Positions 36,189 to 48,800 of a stretch of DNA of 64,000 nucleotides are shown here, piece by piece; the first letter of the stretch is position 1, and each line of letters starts with the position of its first letter. This DNA is from Sphingomonadales bacterium. Lineage in GTDB: Bacteria; Pseudomonadota; Alphaproteobacteria; Sphingomonadales; Sphingomonadaceae. Where the stretch lies: contig JAIXOE010000019.1 of NCBI GenBank assembly GCA_027486895.1, positions 186,001 through 250,000 on the forward strand, read 5' to 3'. The notes under the pieces are model-generated. The model saw nothing but the letters and a program-made list of their open reading frames with translations, made no database searches and was not told where the DNA came from. A program made the position numbers and the translations under genes.

Positions 36189-38371
36189 GCAAAGCCGGCG
36201 ACAGCTAGTATTTCATCGCGCGCTCCATCGGCAACGATACGTCCTCCGTCCATGACAATGAGCCGGTCCACAACGCCCAGAACATTAAGTCGGTGGGTAG
36301 CGACAATGAGAGTTTGCGATGGCAAGATTGCGGTCTTTAGCCGTTCGACAAAGAGTTTCTCAGTATGCGTATCCATTGCGCCGGTCGGCTCGTCTAGGAA
36401 CAGGACTTTCGACGGATTCATCAACGCGCGTGCAAGCACAAGGAAGCTCCGTTGCCCGCCCGACAGACGGTTGCCACGTTCGCCAATGTTGAAATCGAAG
36501 CCAGTTGCATCGCGCCCGAGGAAACTGTCTGCTCCAGACTTCTTCACCGCATCGATAATCTCCGCATCACCCGCTTCGGTTGCCCCAATAAGGAGGTTTT
36601 CGCGGATCGTGCCGCTGAATAGCTCGGCATCCTGACCGACAAAGCGCAGGTTCGACCGGATGTCATGCGGATGGTGCTGGCGGCAGTCGAGTCCGTCGAT
36701 ACTGTAACTTCCGGCTGTCGGGTCATAAAGACCGCAGAGCACGCGACCCAAGGTAGATTTTCCTGAGGCAACACGACCGATCAGGCCGACCCTCTCGCCG
36801 GGCGCGATGGTAAGGTTGATATCGGCCAACGTTTCACGCCCGACTTCGGGATAACTGAAGCCAACATGCTCGAATTGCAGATGCGCATCGCGGATTTGAG
36901 GGGTGATCGACCGGCTGCCCTTGTCGCGCTCATCGGGCTGGTCCATCAGCAACTGGAGACTGTTGAGCGTCACAAACGCCTGCCGGCCGCGCGTCATTAG
37001 AAAAGCCAACTGGCCGACCGGCGCGAGTGAGCGGCCGGCAAGCATGACGATCGCAATGATCGCACCCATCGAAACGGTGCCCGCGCTGAACAGATAAAAG
37101 CCGCCGATTACCAGTGCGATATTGGTAGCTTGCTGGCACAAGGTGGCAAGGTTGACAGCAGTTGCGGTCAGTTTGCGCATTGTTTCCTGAGTATAGGCAT
37201 TAGAGTCTGAATAGCGCCGCCATTTGCCCAGCATGCGGCCCTCGGCGCGGCATGCTTTCACGGTTTCTAGGCTGCCAATCGATTCGAACAATGTCGTTTG
37301 CAGCAGGCTTGCATCTGCTTGCGCGTCTATCACCGCAGCGCTCATCCGTCGCTGTAAAACCCATCCGATACCCAGCATGATGGCCATCGCAATAAAGGGA
37401 ATAACCGCTAGCCAACCTCCGAGTATCGCAATCAATACCACGAATACGAAAAGGAACAGGATGTCGGTGATCAGCACCACGGTTGTCGATGCAAAAAAAT
37501 CGCGCACTTGTTCGTACTCGGTGACGCGTCGCGCCAATGCACCCGTACTGCCACGCTGTGTCGCAAGTGGCAGGTTGAGGACCTTGTCGAGCAGACGCTG
37601 CGAAAGGCGGGCGTCGATACTGCGGGCGACCTCATCGACAAGCCCGGCGCGCGCGAGCCGGAGGCTGTATTCGACGGCGATGGCGAATAGTGCACCGAGC
37701 GCAAGCACCCAAAGACTGGTTGCCGCTTTATTCGGGATAATTCTGTCATACACGTTCATCGTGAACAAAGGCAGCGCAAAGGCCAGCACATTGATAAAGA
37801 GCGATGCCAGCATCACGTAATAATATTGGTCGCGCTCTTTCCAGACTTCGCTCCAGAACCAGTGCGCTTTTCTCGCCCGATCCCAAGGCCGCTCGCGTGC
37901 GGTTTCTTTCGCCGGATCATGCCGGACAATTACGCCCTGGCCCGAATAGAGCGCCGCCAGCGAATCCTTGTCGATTTGGATATCGGCGGACGTTCCCGGA
38001 AGTCGCAGCAAGCACATGCCAGCATCGATTTTCTTTAGAACAGCCGGTCGTCCGCTTTTCAGAAAGAGGATAGCTGGAACATCATGATCGTTCCAGGCTA
38101 CGAGTGGCCCGTTGATCAATGCGCAGCGGAGGCCAACGCGATGGATTGCAGCATCGAGTTGATCCAACGGAAGTTTGCCATCCTCGTCAAGCGCAAGGCT
38201 GCCTTTTATCCTGGCGTCGGTGAATGGTCGTTCAAATATCTCGGCAACAATTGCGACCGAAGCGAGCAACTCATCGCCAGCAGGCGCCTTTGCATTCCAT
38301 GCTTCAAAATTGATTGCTTGGTCCGGCGTTCCCCACCGGCGCACATTCAGTTGCTCGCCGATATTAGTCAT
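36185..38371 (-). CDS. Type I secretion ABC transporter/permease (LapB-like, C39-like domain)
   Basis: The 728-residue exporter has an N-terminal C39-peptidase-like domain (about 1-150) without the catalytic cysteine, as in LapB/HlyB-type exporters that dock but do not cleave substrate. The membrane domain follows (YYVMLASLFINVLAFALPLFTMNVYDRIIP and four further helices). The ATPase has Walker A GRVASGKS at about 530, signature LSGGQ at about 634, Walker B VLFLDEPTG, and switch histidine IVATHRL. Its ATG overlaps the TolC stop (ATGA). This is the energising component of the adhesin exporter. Confidence 0.94.
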   Translation of the reverse strand: MTNIGEQLNVRRWGTPDQAINFEAWNAKAPAGDELLASVAIVAEIFERPFTDARIKGSLALDEDGKLPLDQLDAAIHRVGLRCALINGPLVAWNDHDVPAILFLKSGRPAVLKKIDAGMCLLRLPGTSADIQIDKDSLAALYSGQGVIVRHDPAKETARERPWDRARKAHWFWSEVWKERDQYYYVMLASLFINVLAFALPLFTMNVYDRIIPNKAATSLWVLALGALFAIAVEYSLRLARAGLVDEVARSIDARLSQRLLDKVLNLPLATQRGSTGALARRVTEYEQVRDFFASTTVVLITDILFLFVFVVLIAILGGWLAVIPFIAMAIMLGIGWVLQRRMSAAVIDAQADASLLQTTLFESIGSLETVKACRAEGRMLGKWRRYSDSNAYTQETMRKLTATAVNLATLCQQATNIALVIGGFYLFSAGTVSMGAIIAIVMLAGRSLAPVGQLAFLMTRGRQAFVTLNSLQLLMDQPDERDKGSRSITPQIRDAHLQFEHVGFSYPEVGRETLADINLTIAPGERVGLIGRVASGKSTLGRVLCGLYDPTAGSYSIDGLDCRQHHPHDIRSNLRFVGQDAELFSGTIRENLLIGATEAGDAEIIDAVKKSGADSFLGRDATGFDFNIGERGNRLSGGQRSFLVLARALMNPSKVLFLDEPTGAMDTHTEKLFVERLKTAILPSQTLIVATHRLNVLGVVDRLIVMDGGRIVADGARDEILAVAGFA

Positions 38372-39765
38372 TGCGGATCGCGCAGTGCTTCGGTGTTAAG
38401 CGGTTGCGTTGGTTCAACCTTAAACCGGGCGCGCGCAGTCGCTTCTGCCGCCTTGGGGGGCGCAATCTGCATTGCCTGAAGCAACGCATTTTGCGCCGCG
38501 AGCAATTTGAATTCAGCGAAAAACTGTGCAAAGCGAGCGGTTTCAGCCCTCACCTGGACATTATATCTGGTGTTTTGGGCATCGAGTACGTCCAGCAAGG
38601 AACGTCGGCCAACATTGAACTGTGCACGATAAGAGCGGAGCAAGTCGTCCGATACCTTGCTTTGCGCATCGAGTTCCTTGACGAGCTTTCCTTGGTTGTC
38701 CCAAGCGTTCCAAGCGACGCGAACGTCCTCCTCCGCCTCTCGGGCCATTTGGTCGAGGCGGAATTGTGTTTCCCTTTCGCGGCGGTACATTTCTTGAATT
38801 TTGGCGCGTTTGATACCGCCGTTGAAGATATCCCAGCGCAAAACCAACCCGCCTTGCACGTCATTGGTTTCGCCGCGGAAACCATCAATATCGTCACCTA
38901 TCCGGGCATTTCCTTCAAGCGAGAGCGTCGGAACCGTATCGGCCTTGGCCTTTCGTACCATCGCATGGGCGGCATCAAGGTCGGCCTGCGCTTCACGCAC
39001 TCGCGGATTTTGATTGCGCGCCCGTTCAATTGACTCTTCCAGACTGGCCGGAATGCTCTCGCCCAATGATGGTGGAAGCGTCGCACCGTCAATAAGATCC
39101 AGTCCGGTAAGCGTCCGGAAGGAAGCGGCCGTGTTTACCATGTCCTGATTGGCTTCGGTCAAACGCGCGCGCGCTGCGGATTGGCGTTCTTCGGCTTGCT
39201 GCTGGTCAGCTATACTGATTGAACCTTTGGTAACGCCTTCCCGAAGATCACCCACCAGCCGATCGTGAAAGCCGATATTGTCTTCCGACGCGGCAACGAT
39301 CCGCTGCTGCAGCATATAGTCGAGATATTGCCGTGAGACCTGTAGCGCTACAAACTGCGCACGTTCTTCGACACGGAAAGCCGCCCCGCCGGTGCGCGCA
39401 GCCTGACGCTTGATCTCACTGCTGCGGCTGCCGCCATCAAACAGGACCTGCTCAAGCCGCAAGCCAGCCTCCATGGGATAGAGTTCCTTGTTGGCGATGC
39501 CAAGCGACCTGCGGGTCGCGTTTTCAAGGCGGCGAATGCCCACAGAGCCTTCGACCGAAATACGAGGGAGAAACAGACCCTGCGCTTGTTCGCGCTCAAA
39601 TTCGATCGCCGTCCTGTTTTCGGCTGCCTGATTTATTTCGGGATTGGTCTGCATCGCAGTTTCTACCGCGTTTTTCAATTCGATCCGTTCGGACCGTAGC
39701 CCGCTGGGTATGGCGACGATTGCAGTCGCAACGCATAGGGCTTTCAATATCTGACTTCTCTGCAT
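38368..39765 (-). CDS. TolC-family outer-membrane channel of type I secretion (LapE-like)
   Basis: TolC trimers form the outer-membrane exit duct. The 465-residue protein has a signal sequence (MQRSQILKALCVATAIVAIPSGLRS) and two repeats of the OEP fold. Long heptad helices include AVETAMQTNPEINQAAENRT, the strand FLPRISVEGSVGIR, and in the second repeat SIERARNQNPRVREAQADL, ending AQFNVGRRSLLDVLDAQNTRY, the family signature. ATG 39765 is preferred over 39771 because GGGGA lies seven bases upstream. The gap of 121 bases to the adhesin gene upstream leaves open whether it has its own promoter. Confidence 0.93.
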   Translation of the reverse strand: MQRSQILKALCVATAIVAIPSGLRSERIELKNAVETAMQTNPEINQAAENRTAIEFEREQAQGLFLPRISVEGSVGIRRLENATRRSLGIANKELYPMEAGLRLEQVLFDGGSRSSEIKRQAARTGGAAFRVEERAQFVALQVSRQYLDYMLQQRIVAASEDNIGFHDRLVGDLREGVTKGSISIADQQQAEERQSAARARLTEANQDMVNTAASFRTLTGLDLIDGATLPPSLGESIPASLEESIERARNQNPRVREAQADLDAAHAMVRKAKADTVPTLSLEGNARIGDDIDGFRGETNDVQGGLVLRWDIFNGGIKRAKIQEMYRRERETQFRLDQMAREAEEDVRVAWNAWDNQGKLVKELDAQSKVSDDLLRSYRAQFNVGRRSLLDVLDAQNTRYNVQVRAETARFAQFFAEFKLLAAQNALLQAMQIAPPKAAEATARARFKVEPTQPLNTEALRDPQ

Positions 39766-39886
39766 GGTCATTCCCCTGTTTTTTCCGTCAACCTGAGTCG
39801 AATGGTGAGGATATTTAAGTTATTGTAATATATGAATTATATTGCAGTTCGATTTCTCTCTTGTTGTTGCTGACTTACAATAAGGG

Positions 39887-42800
39887 CTATGCATGCCCCG
39901 TCGCTGCGGCATGATCCATCTGGGCGACCGCTTGCAGTTCGCCGATGTCGGGCATGAATATGTTGCCCGCGGGCATCCCGGCGTCGGCAAGAAATGTCGG
40001 CCCGTCCTGAATCAAATTGGATTGGATGGCTTGCTGCGGCCCGACATAGGCGGCGAGCAACGTGTCCAAGTCAACCGTGCGGCCCTCAATTGCATCGCCG
40101 ACAATGGTCTTGACCTCATTGATGGTCAGAACTCCGCTGTCCGGTTGTGCGACAGATGGCATCTGAATTTGATCGCCGCTGGCCGTGAATGGCCCGCTAT
40201 GCTGTTCGGCAGGCATAGCATCGATCTTTGACTCGTGTGCCGTGGTAACCGCCGCTGGAGCAGGATTATCGAGCCGTTCTATTTCTGGTCCAGCGACAAA
40301 GGCAGGATCGTCGAGGTCGAGATGCGATGGCGGCGCCGGCCGCGAACCAATTGCCGGATGGTCCGCGGATTGATCAAGCGATAATACAGCGTCAGATGTG
40401 GCCTCAACCGTCGTTGGTTCGACCATGGCTCCGATTGGGCTTTCAGTATCGTCGGCAATCAGCAGACTGTCCGTATCTACTCCACCATTTTCCTGCGCCG
40501 TCAATGGTATGGCTGCCACCAGCCCTGCGGCGACCAGAGCGGCAGACAGGCCATTTGCGAGCGCCGAATTGGCGCGGAATGGATCGTGGAGGAAATTTGT
40601 CGCGAACGCGGCATCGGCAAGCTTGCCTGTAGTGCCGTTGGTCCGGATGAATTCGGCCTCGCCATGAACGACGACCTCGCCATTGGCGGCGGTATAGCTT
40701 CGACTGTCCGATACCAGTGAGATACTTACAATTCCGGCGGCCGACAGCGAAAGCAATTCGCCAGGGTCGGTAACGCCGTTGCCGTTCGCGTCCTGCCATA
40801 TCGCGAACTTGGCAAATGCGGCGTCCCCTGCGTCGAGTTTGCCATCGTGGTTGCTGTCATAATTGGCGGCTAGGCCTTGTAAATCGGTCAGGCCGCCTTG
40901 TGCGAACACAAGTTCCGACCCGCTATTGATCTTGCCATCACCATTTTTGTCGAGCACGAGCAATCCGTCATCGCTGCCAACCCACGCTGTTGTTTCCGCT
41001 TTGCCGTCCCCATTATAATCGAAGGCGACCCCAGCAGCGCTCGATACAAATTCGACGCCGTCGCCATCAAGATCAAGCACGACCGGCGGCGCAAGTGCGT
41101 TGATGGTGACCGACAGCGAAGCGGTTGCTGTGTCGCCATCCTTGTCGACGATAGTATAGGAAAACACTTCGGTTGCGGTCACCGTGATCGGTGCGGGTGG
41201 CTGATAATTATACTGTCCCGTCGCAAAATTGAGCTGAAGCGTAGCGCCCATTGGAGTTGCCACCGTTAGCGTAGTTCCCGAAATTGTTCCGCCGCTTGAG
41301 ACCGCGATCGTCGATGCTCCATCCCAAGTGTAAGTGGTCGTCCCTACAGTAATGGCGAACAACCGGCCACCATCCGCCCCATAGCCATCATTGGCATCGA
41401 GATCGCCAGACACTGCTGCCGGGACAACAACCGAAAGCAGCGTTGCTACCAGATCATCGAAATCGTTGATCAGAATGGGTTGATTGTCGGGTGCTGCATT
41501 CAGGTCAACGTCGCGCAGCCGCTGAATATTGAGCGGTTGCAACGGATTATTATCGATTCCGATCGCGGTTACATTGACATTATTGTTATCGACAAAGCTG
41601 TTCCAGGCTGTGGCAGTTGCGTTAGCCAAAGAATTGATAACTGTGGGAATGTTAGGGGGATTCGGCGGGCTAAATTGAACACCCTGATTAGGGTTTCCAT
41701 CGCTCAGGAAAAACACCTGATTGCTTGCCCCTGATACAGCAGAGAAGTTCGCCAACGCCGTCTGGATTGCCGACGTATAATTGGTATTTTGGCCGATCGT
41801 ATCGGGTCGGGTCCCGCCCTCTGATGGATTAAGCGAATCCAGATAAGCGTTCGCGGCCGCGGCGGTCGTAAATGACGGCGAGGCGAAGGACCCCGACGAG
41901 AATACTACAAACTTGATCGATAGCGCGCTCAACGCAGATGAATCAAGCTGGCTAAGCGCTGTTTTCACTGCATCCAGCATCACATCGAGTTCACTGTTGT
42001 CGATGCTATCGCTAAAATCGAGGATAAACAGGGTATTCACGTCCTGCTGAACCTGCGCCGATGAGCCAGCCTCTCCGGTTGCTACCGGAGCATCGTCTTC
42101 GATGATGATACGGATGGCAGATGCGTTAGTGGTAATCACGGAGCCATCGGATACCGACACCGGAACGCTAAATTCTTTCAAATCTTCGAGCGATATGGTC
42201 GGATGATCGACTGCGCGCGACAACGAAACCGTGTAGTTGCCGTTAGAGGCGAGCGTCACACGAATGACTTCACTACTTCCAACCGATCCGATTAGCGTGC
42301 CGGTGCCAACGCCGCTCCAGGTTACGGGCGCTCCGCCAGCGGACAGCACGGCGCCTGGATTTCCCAGAGTTGCGGTCAATGTTTCTCCAGCGTCCGAATC
42401 GCCGATTGCCAAAGTACCGCTAAAGGTCGTTCCGTTGGTTGTATCGAGCGTCGCGTTGGGTGCGGTATCTGCGATACCGCCTAGCAGGCCTTCTTCGGAG
42501 ATACGTGCTGTTGATGTACCAATTGTCGGTGCGTCGTTGCTGCCGAAAACCGTAATCGTTAGCGATGAATTGACAGACAGCAGCCCGTCGCTGATTGTGT
42601 AGGCGAAATTGTCGACCAGCGACTGGCCCGCATCAAGGGCGTTTACCGCTGCATTATCCTCGTTCAGCGTATATGTGTAGGCACCATTGGCGGCAATCAC
42701 CAGTGTGCCATAAAGTCCCGCATAGGTCCCCGGCGAGGTGACCGTAATTAGTTCAAGATCGGGATCGGTGTCAGCCACGTCAGCAAAACTGCCCGATGGC

Positions 42801-45800
42801 GCGCCGGGATGGACGACATCCTGAAGCACATTACCTACGGCGCTGGGGTCGGACCCGCTGACGCCATCGAGAACCCAATTGGTGTCTGCGCGCGCAACGG
42901 GAAAATCGTTCGCTCCGGTAATCGAAATAGTGATCGTGGCCGTCGCGGTGTCGCCATCGGCGTCAATCACGGTGTAAGTGAACGTATCAGTAAGCGTTGC
43001 ATTTGCGCTTAGTGCAATGACTGCAGGATCAAGAATATCGAGATTATATGTATATGTCCCGTTTGCCGATAGTGTCAGCGCGCCATAATCTCCAGCGAGT
43101 GCGGTCCCTAGCGTGCCAGCAGTCGCTGCGAACGCGACCGCTGAAACAAGCAGTTTCCCATCGGCACCAGCGTTGTCAGCCGAACCATCGGTGCTGTTGT
43201 TATCAACGCCACCAAGCGCGGTCAGGACGTTGCCATCGGCAAATATCTGTCCGTCACGCGCAACGCTGTCCGCATCGTTTATTGCGAAGGGTGCATCGTC
43301 TTTGATCGCGAAATGGCCGGTGATATCTGCAGTCGATTGCGCGGTGTCGCCGTCGCCATCGGTGACGATTGCAGTCAGTGTAATAAGATTGGCACCGCTC
43401 AGAAATCTGGTCTGGTCGGGTCCGCTGTCGGGGCTATGAATAATAGCGCGCGATTGATCGAAGGTAACAATGCCATTCCCAGCCACCGAAATGCGGAATA
43501 CTTCATGCGCCGCAGTCCGGCCATAGATGACACCGCTCACGATCGACAAAATGACCGCTTCGCCTGTGAGCGAATCGATCAAGCCGCTCGGGCCTGCCAA
43601 CACGCCCAATTGATATACGACGCTGCCAGCGCCATCAGCACCAAAATCCAGCGTCGATGCGAACAGTCCAGACAGATTGGCCACAGCATCAACCGAAAGA
43701 TAGCTTTCATCCAGGAGAAGCACAGGTGCGTCGCCGCTTGCCGAAACCGTCGGGCCATCATCGGCAAAGCGGATGTTGCCGCCCAGATCGACCGCAACCA
43801 TATCCGTTGCGCTATCGCCATCGCGATCAACGACTGTCGCGGTGCCGCGCAGCTCAATCAAATTTGCGGGCAATTCCAATAGCTGGCTCACATAATTGCT
43901 GGCAGAACCTGGCAACGGATGGTCGACCTCGGAAAACTGTTTAAGTGTAATAACGCCAGTCGCGGGGTTGACTGAGACTGCGAAAACGGGTGACCCGCCA
44001 GCGCTGCCGACGATCTCGCCAGCGACGAGCGCAAGGGTAATTGCCACTCCATTGCTGGTCAGTCCCGTTGAACCCGCACCTGATCCGAGCGCCAGAGCAT
44101 AGGCCCAGCTCGCGGCAGCACCATTCGATCCATCTGCTCCATAATTGGCGCTTGCGATGGAAAATTCCGATGAAAGATTGGCTGTTGCAGTGTCGAAAGC
44201 AGCGCCTCTTGTATCCCCATCCTGCGTCGTGAGGACGATACTGTTGGTATCTGCCGCTACCACATCAAGCGATGGTCCGTCGTCCTTGAAAACAAGCGCA
44301 CTTCCGATGTTGACCGACGCGGTTGCCCGATCGCCATCGGAATCGGTCACAGTCGCGACCAATTGAATAAGCTGCGAGGGGATGGTTGCCGGGTCGTCGG
44401 GATTGGATGAGTCTGAATGACGGATCGCGCGAACCTGATCCAGCGTCGCCAAGCCATCGGGTGCAACCGTTAACCGGAACGCTACAATCCCAGACGCGCC
44501 GGAGACCCGACCTTCCAACACATTACCCAGAACATGCAAGCTGATCGGCGAACCCGTCGCGACATCGACCAGACCCGAGCCGTTGTTGACCTGAAAAGTA
44601 TAGGAGACAATGCCCGGCTGATCAGCCCCCATAACGACGTTAAACAATGCTGCGAAGTTCGCTGTCGCGTTCGCCGCAAGATTGCTTTCATCGACTGTCA
44701 GCAGACCAGTTGCGGGTGCAATCGCGACAATCGACGGAGCGTCGTCGGATACTGAAACATCCACTGTCCCCGCAACCTGATCGCCATCGCTGTCGGTTGC
44801 GACGACATTTACCGCGCCAAGCGCGGCAATATCATCGGCATCGGTATTGGGGTGAAACGCATAGTTGGATTCAAGTGTTGCAACCACCGTTGCAGTCGTG
44901 CCTACGATTGTCAGGTCGAGAATGACGACCGGCTTATCAACATCCCAGCCAATGATTTGCGTATCCGATTCCCGCGTCCAGTTTAGCCCGCCGCCCAATC
45001 CCGAAGTGTCGCCAAAGATTATTGACGCAATCGGATCTGAACCCGGCGTAAATACAATCTGGGCCTGCACCGTCACAGGTTGATCCATTGACGGAGTCGA
45101 CCCGGTCTCGAGATATTGGTCGTCCAGAATCAGCGTGGCAGGCGCACTAGCCTTTGGATTGGCGCCATCGACAATACGGATTTGTTGTTGTGCGGTTGAC
45201 GTATCGCCGTCCCCGTCGGTGATCGTATAGGCAAAGTCTGCGATCAGTGGAGCAACGCTCGACGCCGATACAGGGTCGAACGTCCACGCACCGCCCGCCT
45301 GGAATGTATATGTCCCATGCACATTGCTATAGGTCGTCATGCCGGTCTGCAGCACTGCAACAGTCACGCCGCCGATGCTGACTGACGTTACCGCAGCGCC
45401 GTCCGCGCCTTGAGTGTCGTTGCCAAGCAGGTTGCCGGAAATAGCAGGCGCATCTTCGGCAACCGAAATTGCCGGTGCCGCGCGCGCAACGGGCACATCG
45501 TCGGTGACATCGATTGTGATAGTGTTCTGCGAGGTGTTTCCGAACGCGTCGGTCACTAGGTAGGTGAAGGTTTCGACCAACGGTACCGTGTTGGTGCCGT
45601 TATTGGCGGTGTTGCCCTTCACCGGGCTGGTGAGGGTGTAGGTGTAAGAGCCGTCGGCGTTGAGCTCGAACGTGCCGTGGGCACCAACCCCGGTACCTAC
45701 CAGCGTAAAGGCTAGCGAACCGGTGCCGCCTGCGACATTGTCGTTCAGGTCGCCCGAGACGCTTTCGTCTTCACTGTCAGCGTTGCTACCGGTCACAAGC

Positions 45801-48800
45801 GCTGCTTCATCAACCTGCAAACCAAGCGATGCTGTCGTGAGGCCTGAGTCGGACAGCGTGATCGTCAATGTCGTGGTTGATAGGTCGCCGTCGCCGTCGC
45901 GTAGCGTATATACGAACACGTCTTGCGCACCTGCCGGCGGCACTATGTTCGGGTTGGAGACATAAACATAGCTGCCGTCGGCCGCCACGGTCAGCTTGCC
46001 GTATAACCCGGCGACGGCCAACCCAATACCGCCGCTGGCCGTGCTGGCCGGATCACCGCCCTGTGCCCTGACACCAAGGATCGTTACCTCGTCGGCACCC
46101 GCGATATCGTTGGCAAGCAAGCCAGCCGATGCATCGGCGATCAGCGTCTCGCCTTCGCCGGCATCACCTTCATCGGCAACCGCAAGCGGACTATCGTCGA
46201 TAATCACGACGTCAAGACTCGACGCAGCGATCGTACCGTCGCTGTCGGTAATGACAACAGCAAAGCTCTCAGTGAGAGAACCGTCACTAGCGCCGCTGTG
46301 CAACAGAAGATTGTCAGTCAGCTCATAGCTGTAACTGATATTGCCGCCGATAATGTCGCCGTTCGCGTCATAGAGCGGTACAAAGTCGGTAACCGTCAAT
46401 ATGCCGTGGTCGGTCGCAATCGTCAGGCCTGCCACGGTATCGCCGTCGAACAGTGCCTGGCCGCCGATCGTCAGGCTGACCACCCCGTCGGCCGCAATGA
46501 AGTCGAAGCTTCCGTTGCGGACCAGCGCGTCGCTGTCGGGCGCCGAACCACCGGTCAGATTAGCTTCCGATACGCTCGCCTCGGCACCATCGGGGTTGAG
46601 CCCGGTAATGACCACTGCGTCGTCCTTACCGCGGATCGTGACGGTCAGCGTCGCAACCGCCTCGTCTCCGTCGGCATCGGTAATCGTATATTCGAAGACC
46701 TCAGTCAGGCTTTCGGATACATCAAGGCCGGCAACGTCGGGATGTTCATTGTCGACCGCATAGCTGTAGCTGCCGTCGCCGTTCAGGATCAGCGTACCGA
46801 ACGCACCCGCCGTCTCGCCATCGACAAAGCCGCTGGTGCCATCGAACGATGCGGAAGTCACCGCAGCGCCGTCGGCGCCTTGCGTGTCCGGGTTGCCGTC
46901 GCTCACATTGGCATCCGAGCCGCCAACACCGGTAAGGACATTTCCGTCAGCATCCTGATCAGTGCCAGCCTGCACCGCATCAGCATCGTCAACCGCAACG
47001 GGCACATCGTCGGTTATCGCAATCGCCAGATTGCCCGCCGCCTCATCGCCATCCTTGTCGACAACCTTGATGCTGAAATCGTCTTTTGTGTCGTCACCGA
47101 TTCCGGCCGTCGTTAGCGTATAGCTGTAGGTAATCGTCGTTGCGCTGATGCTGGTTATCGTCAGCGTTCCGTAGCTGCCGATGAATGTCTGGCCGACCGC
47201 CACAAGCTCGACGCCGTCGATAAATATCTTACCCGGACCGTCTGCTACCGAAACTGCAAAGCTGCCGCTGGTTGCTGCCGCTCCACTTTCGGGGTCTGAG
47301 CCAGCTGGGAGGCCAGCCTCAGAAACGGCTTGACCGTCATCATCGCCGCTCGGCACAATAATGCTGACGCCGCCATCCGTAATCAATATAGTGAGCGTCG
47401 CAGCAGACGTATCTCCGTCTCCGTCCGTCAGCGCATATGTGAATATGTCAGTGACGCCACCGGGGGTGCTGGCATTGCGAACATAGCTGTAGCTGCCGTC
47501 GGCATTGAGCGTAAGGACCCCATAGAGGCCAGCAACGGCGGTGCCTGGAAATACTGGTCCGTTTGCCCCGGTTACCGCAGAAACCATTGCGCCATCGGCA
47601 CCTAAGATGTCCTTGCCGCCGTCGCCTTCCGTATCCGTGATGACGTTTCCTGTGGCCGGACCAAAATTGCCAGCGGGTAAACGATCAGTATCCGCGATAG
47701 CTCTAGGTGCATCATCCAGAATGTCGATCACAAAGCTGGCCGATGCACTGTCGCCATCCTGGTCGATGACAACAACATCTATCGGTTGGGTTGACGCTCC
47801 CCCGACCACATTGTCGTTCAGAACGAAGGCATATTCGATGGAATTGTTATTGATTGCGATGATCACAAAGATGCCAGTTGGCAGCTCGATTTCCTGGTCT
47901 ACGCCAGTGACAGTGATACCATTGATTTTAATCGTGGCAGGGCCGTCGAGCGCATTGAACGAAATCACGCCAAAGGTTAGGGTTGATCCATCGCCGTCTC
48001 GTGATCCTGCCGGTTCGCCTTCGCGCTCGGACAGCCCAGCTTCATCGACCACCGTGCCTTCGTCATCTGCCGACGGGACAATCAGACCAACTCCACTGTC
48101 GCCGATGTTAACCGTGAGTGTCGCTGTCGAAACATCGCCGTCGCCATCGGTTAGTTGATAGGTAAATATATCCGCGACGCCGCCGGGTGTGCCGGCCGCG
48201 CGGACATAACTGTAGTTGCCATTGGGCAACATTAGCAAGGTGCCGTACAATCCTTGAATGACCTTGCCTGAGGGGGAAAAATCGGAAGCCGAAGATACAT
48301 GGATGCCCGTAACTGTCGCGCCATCCGCACCAAGCGTATCGGCACCGACTGCCCCGCTCGCCGTCCCAATGCCAGTTATGACATTGCCGGCCTGCGCCGT
48401 GTAAAGGTTCGGCGCGATGTTTTCGGCATCGGCACGCGCTGTCGGCATGTCATCGCTTACCGCAATTGTAAGCGTGGCAGTTGCCACATCACCGTCGCCA
48501 TCGGTCACCGTAATCGTAACAATTTCGGTCGCATCAGGAACGGTGCTGTTATCGACAAGCGTGTAGCTGTAGCCGATTGCATCGGGCGCGATGCTGGTAA
48601 TCGTCATCAGGCCAAGCGGTGTGACGATCGCTTGACCTACAGCGGTGATCGCAGTGCCGTTGACGGCCACGATGCTAGGTTGATCGGGCGAATTGATCTG
48701 AATCGTGCCCGACACGGTTTCGGCTGTGGACGAAGGATCGGACCCGGCAGGCTCGCTGCCGCGTGCGGCAAGCGCCGCTTCGGATACCGTTACCGTGGCC

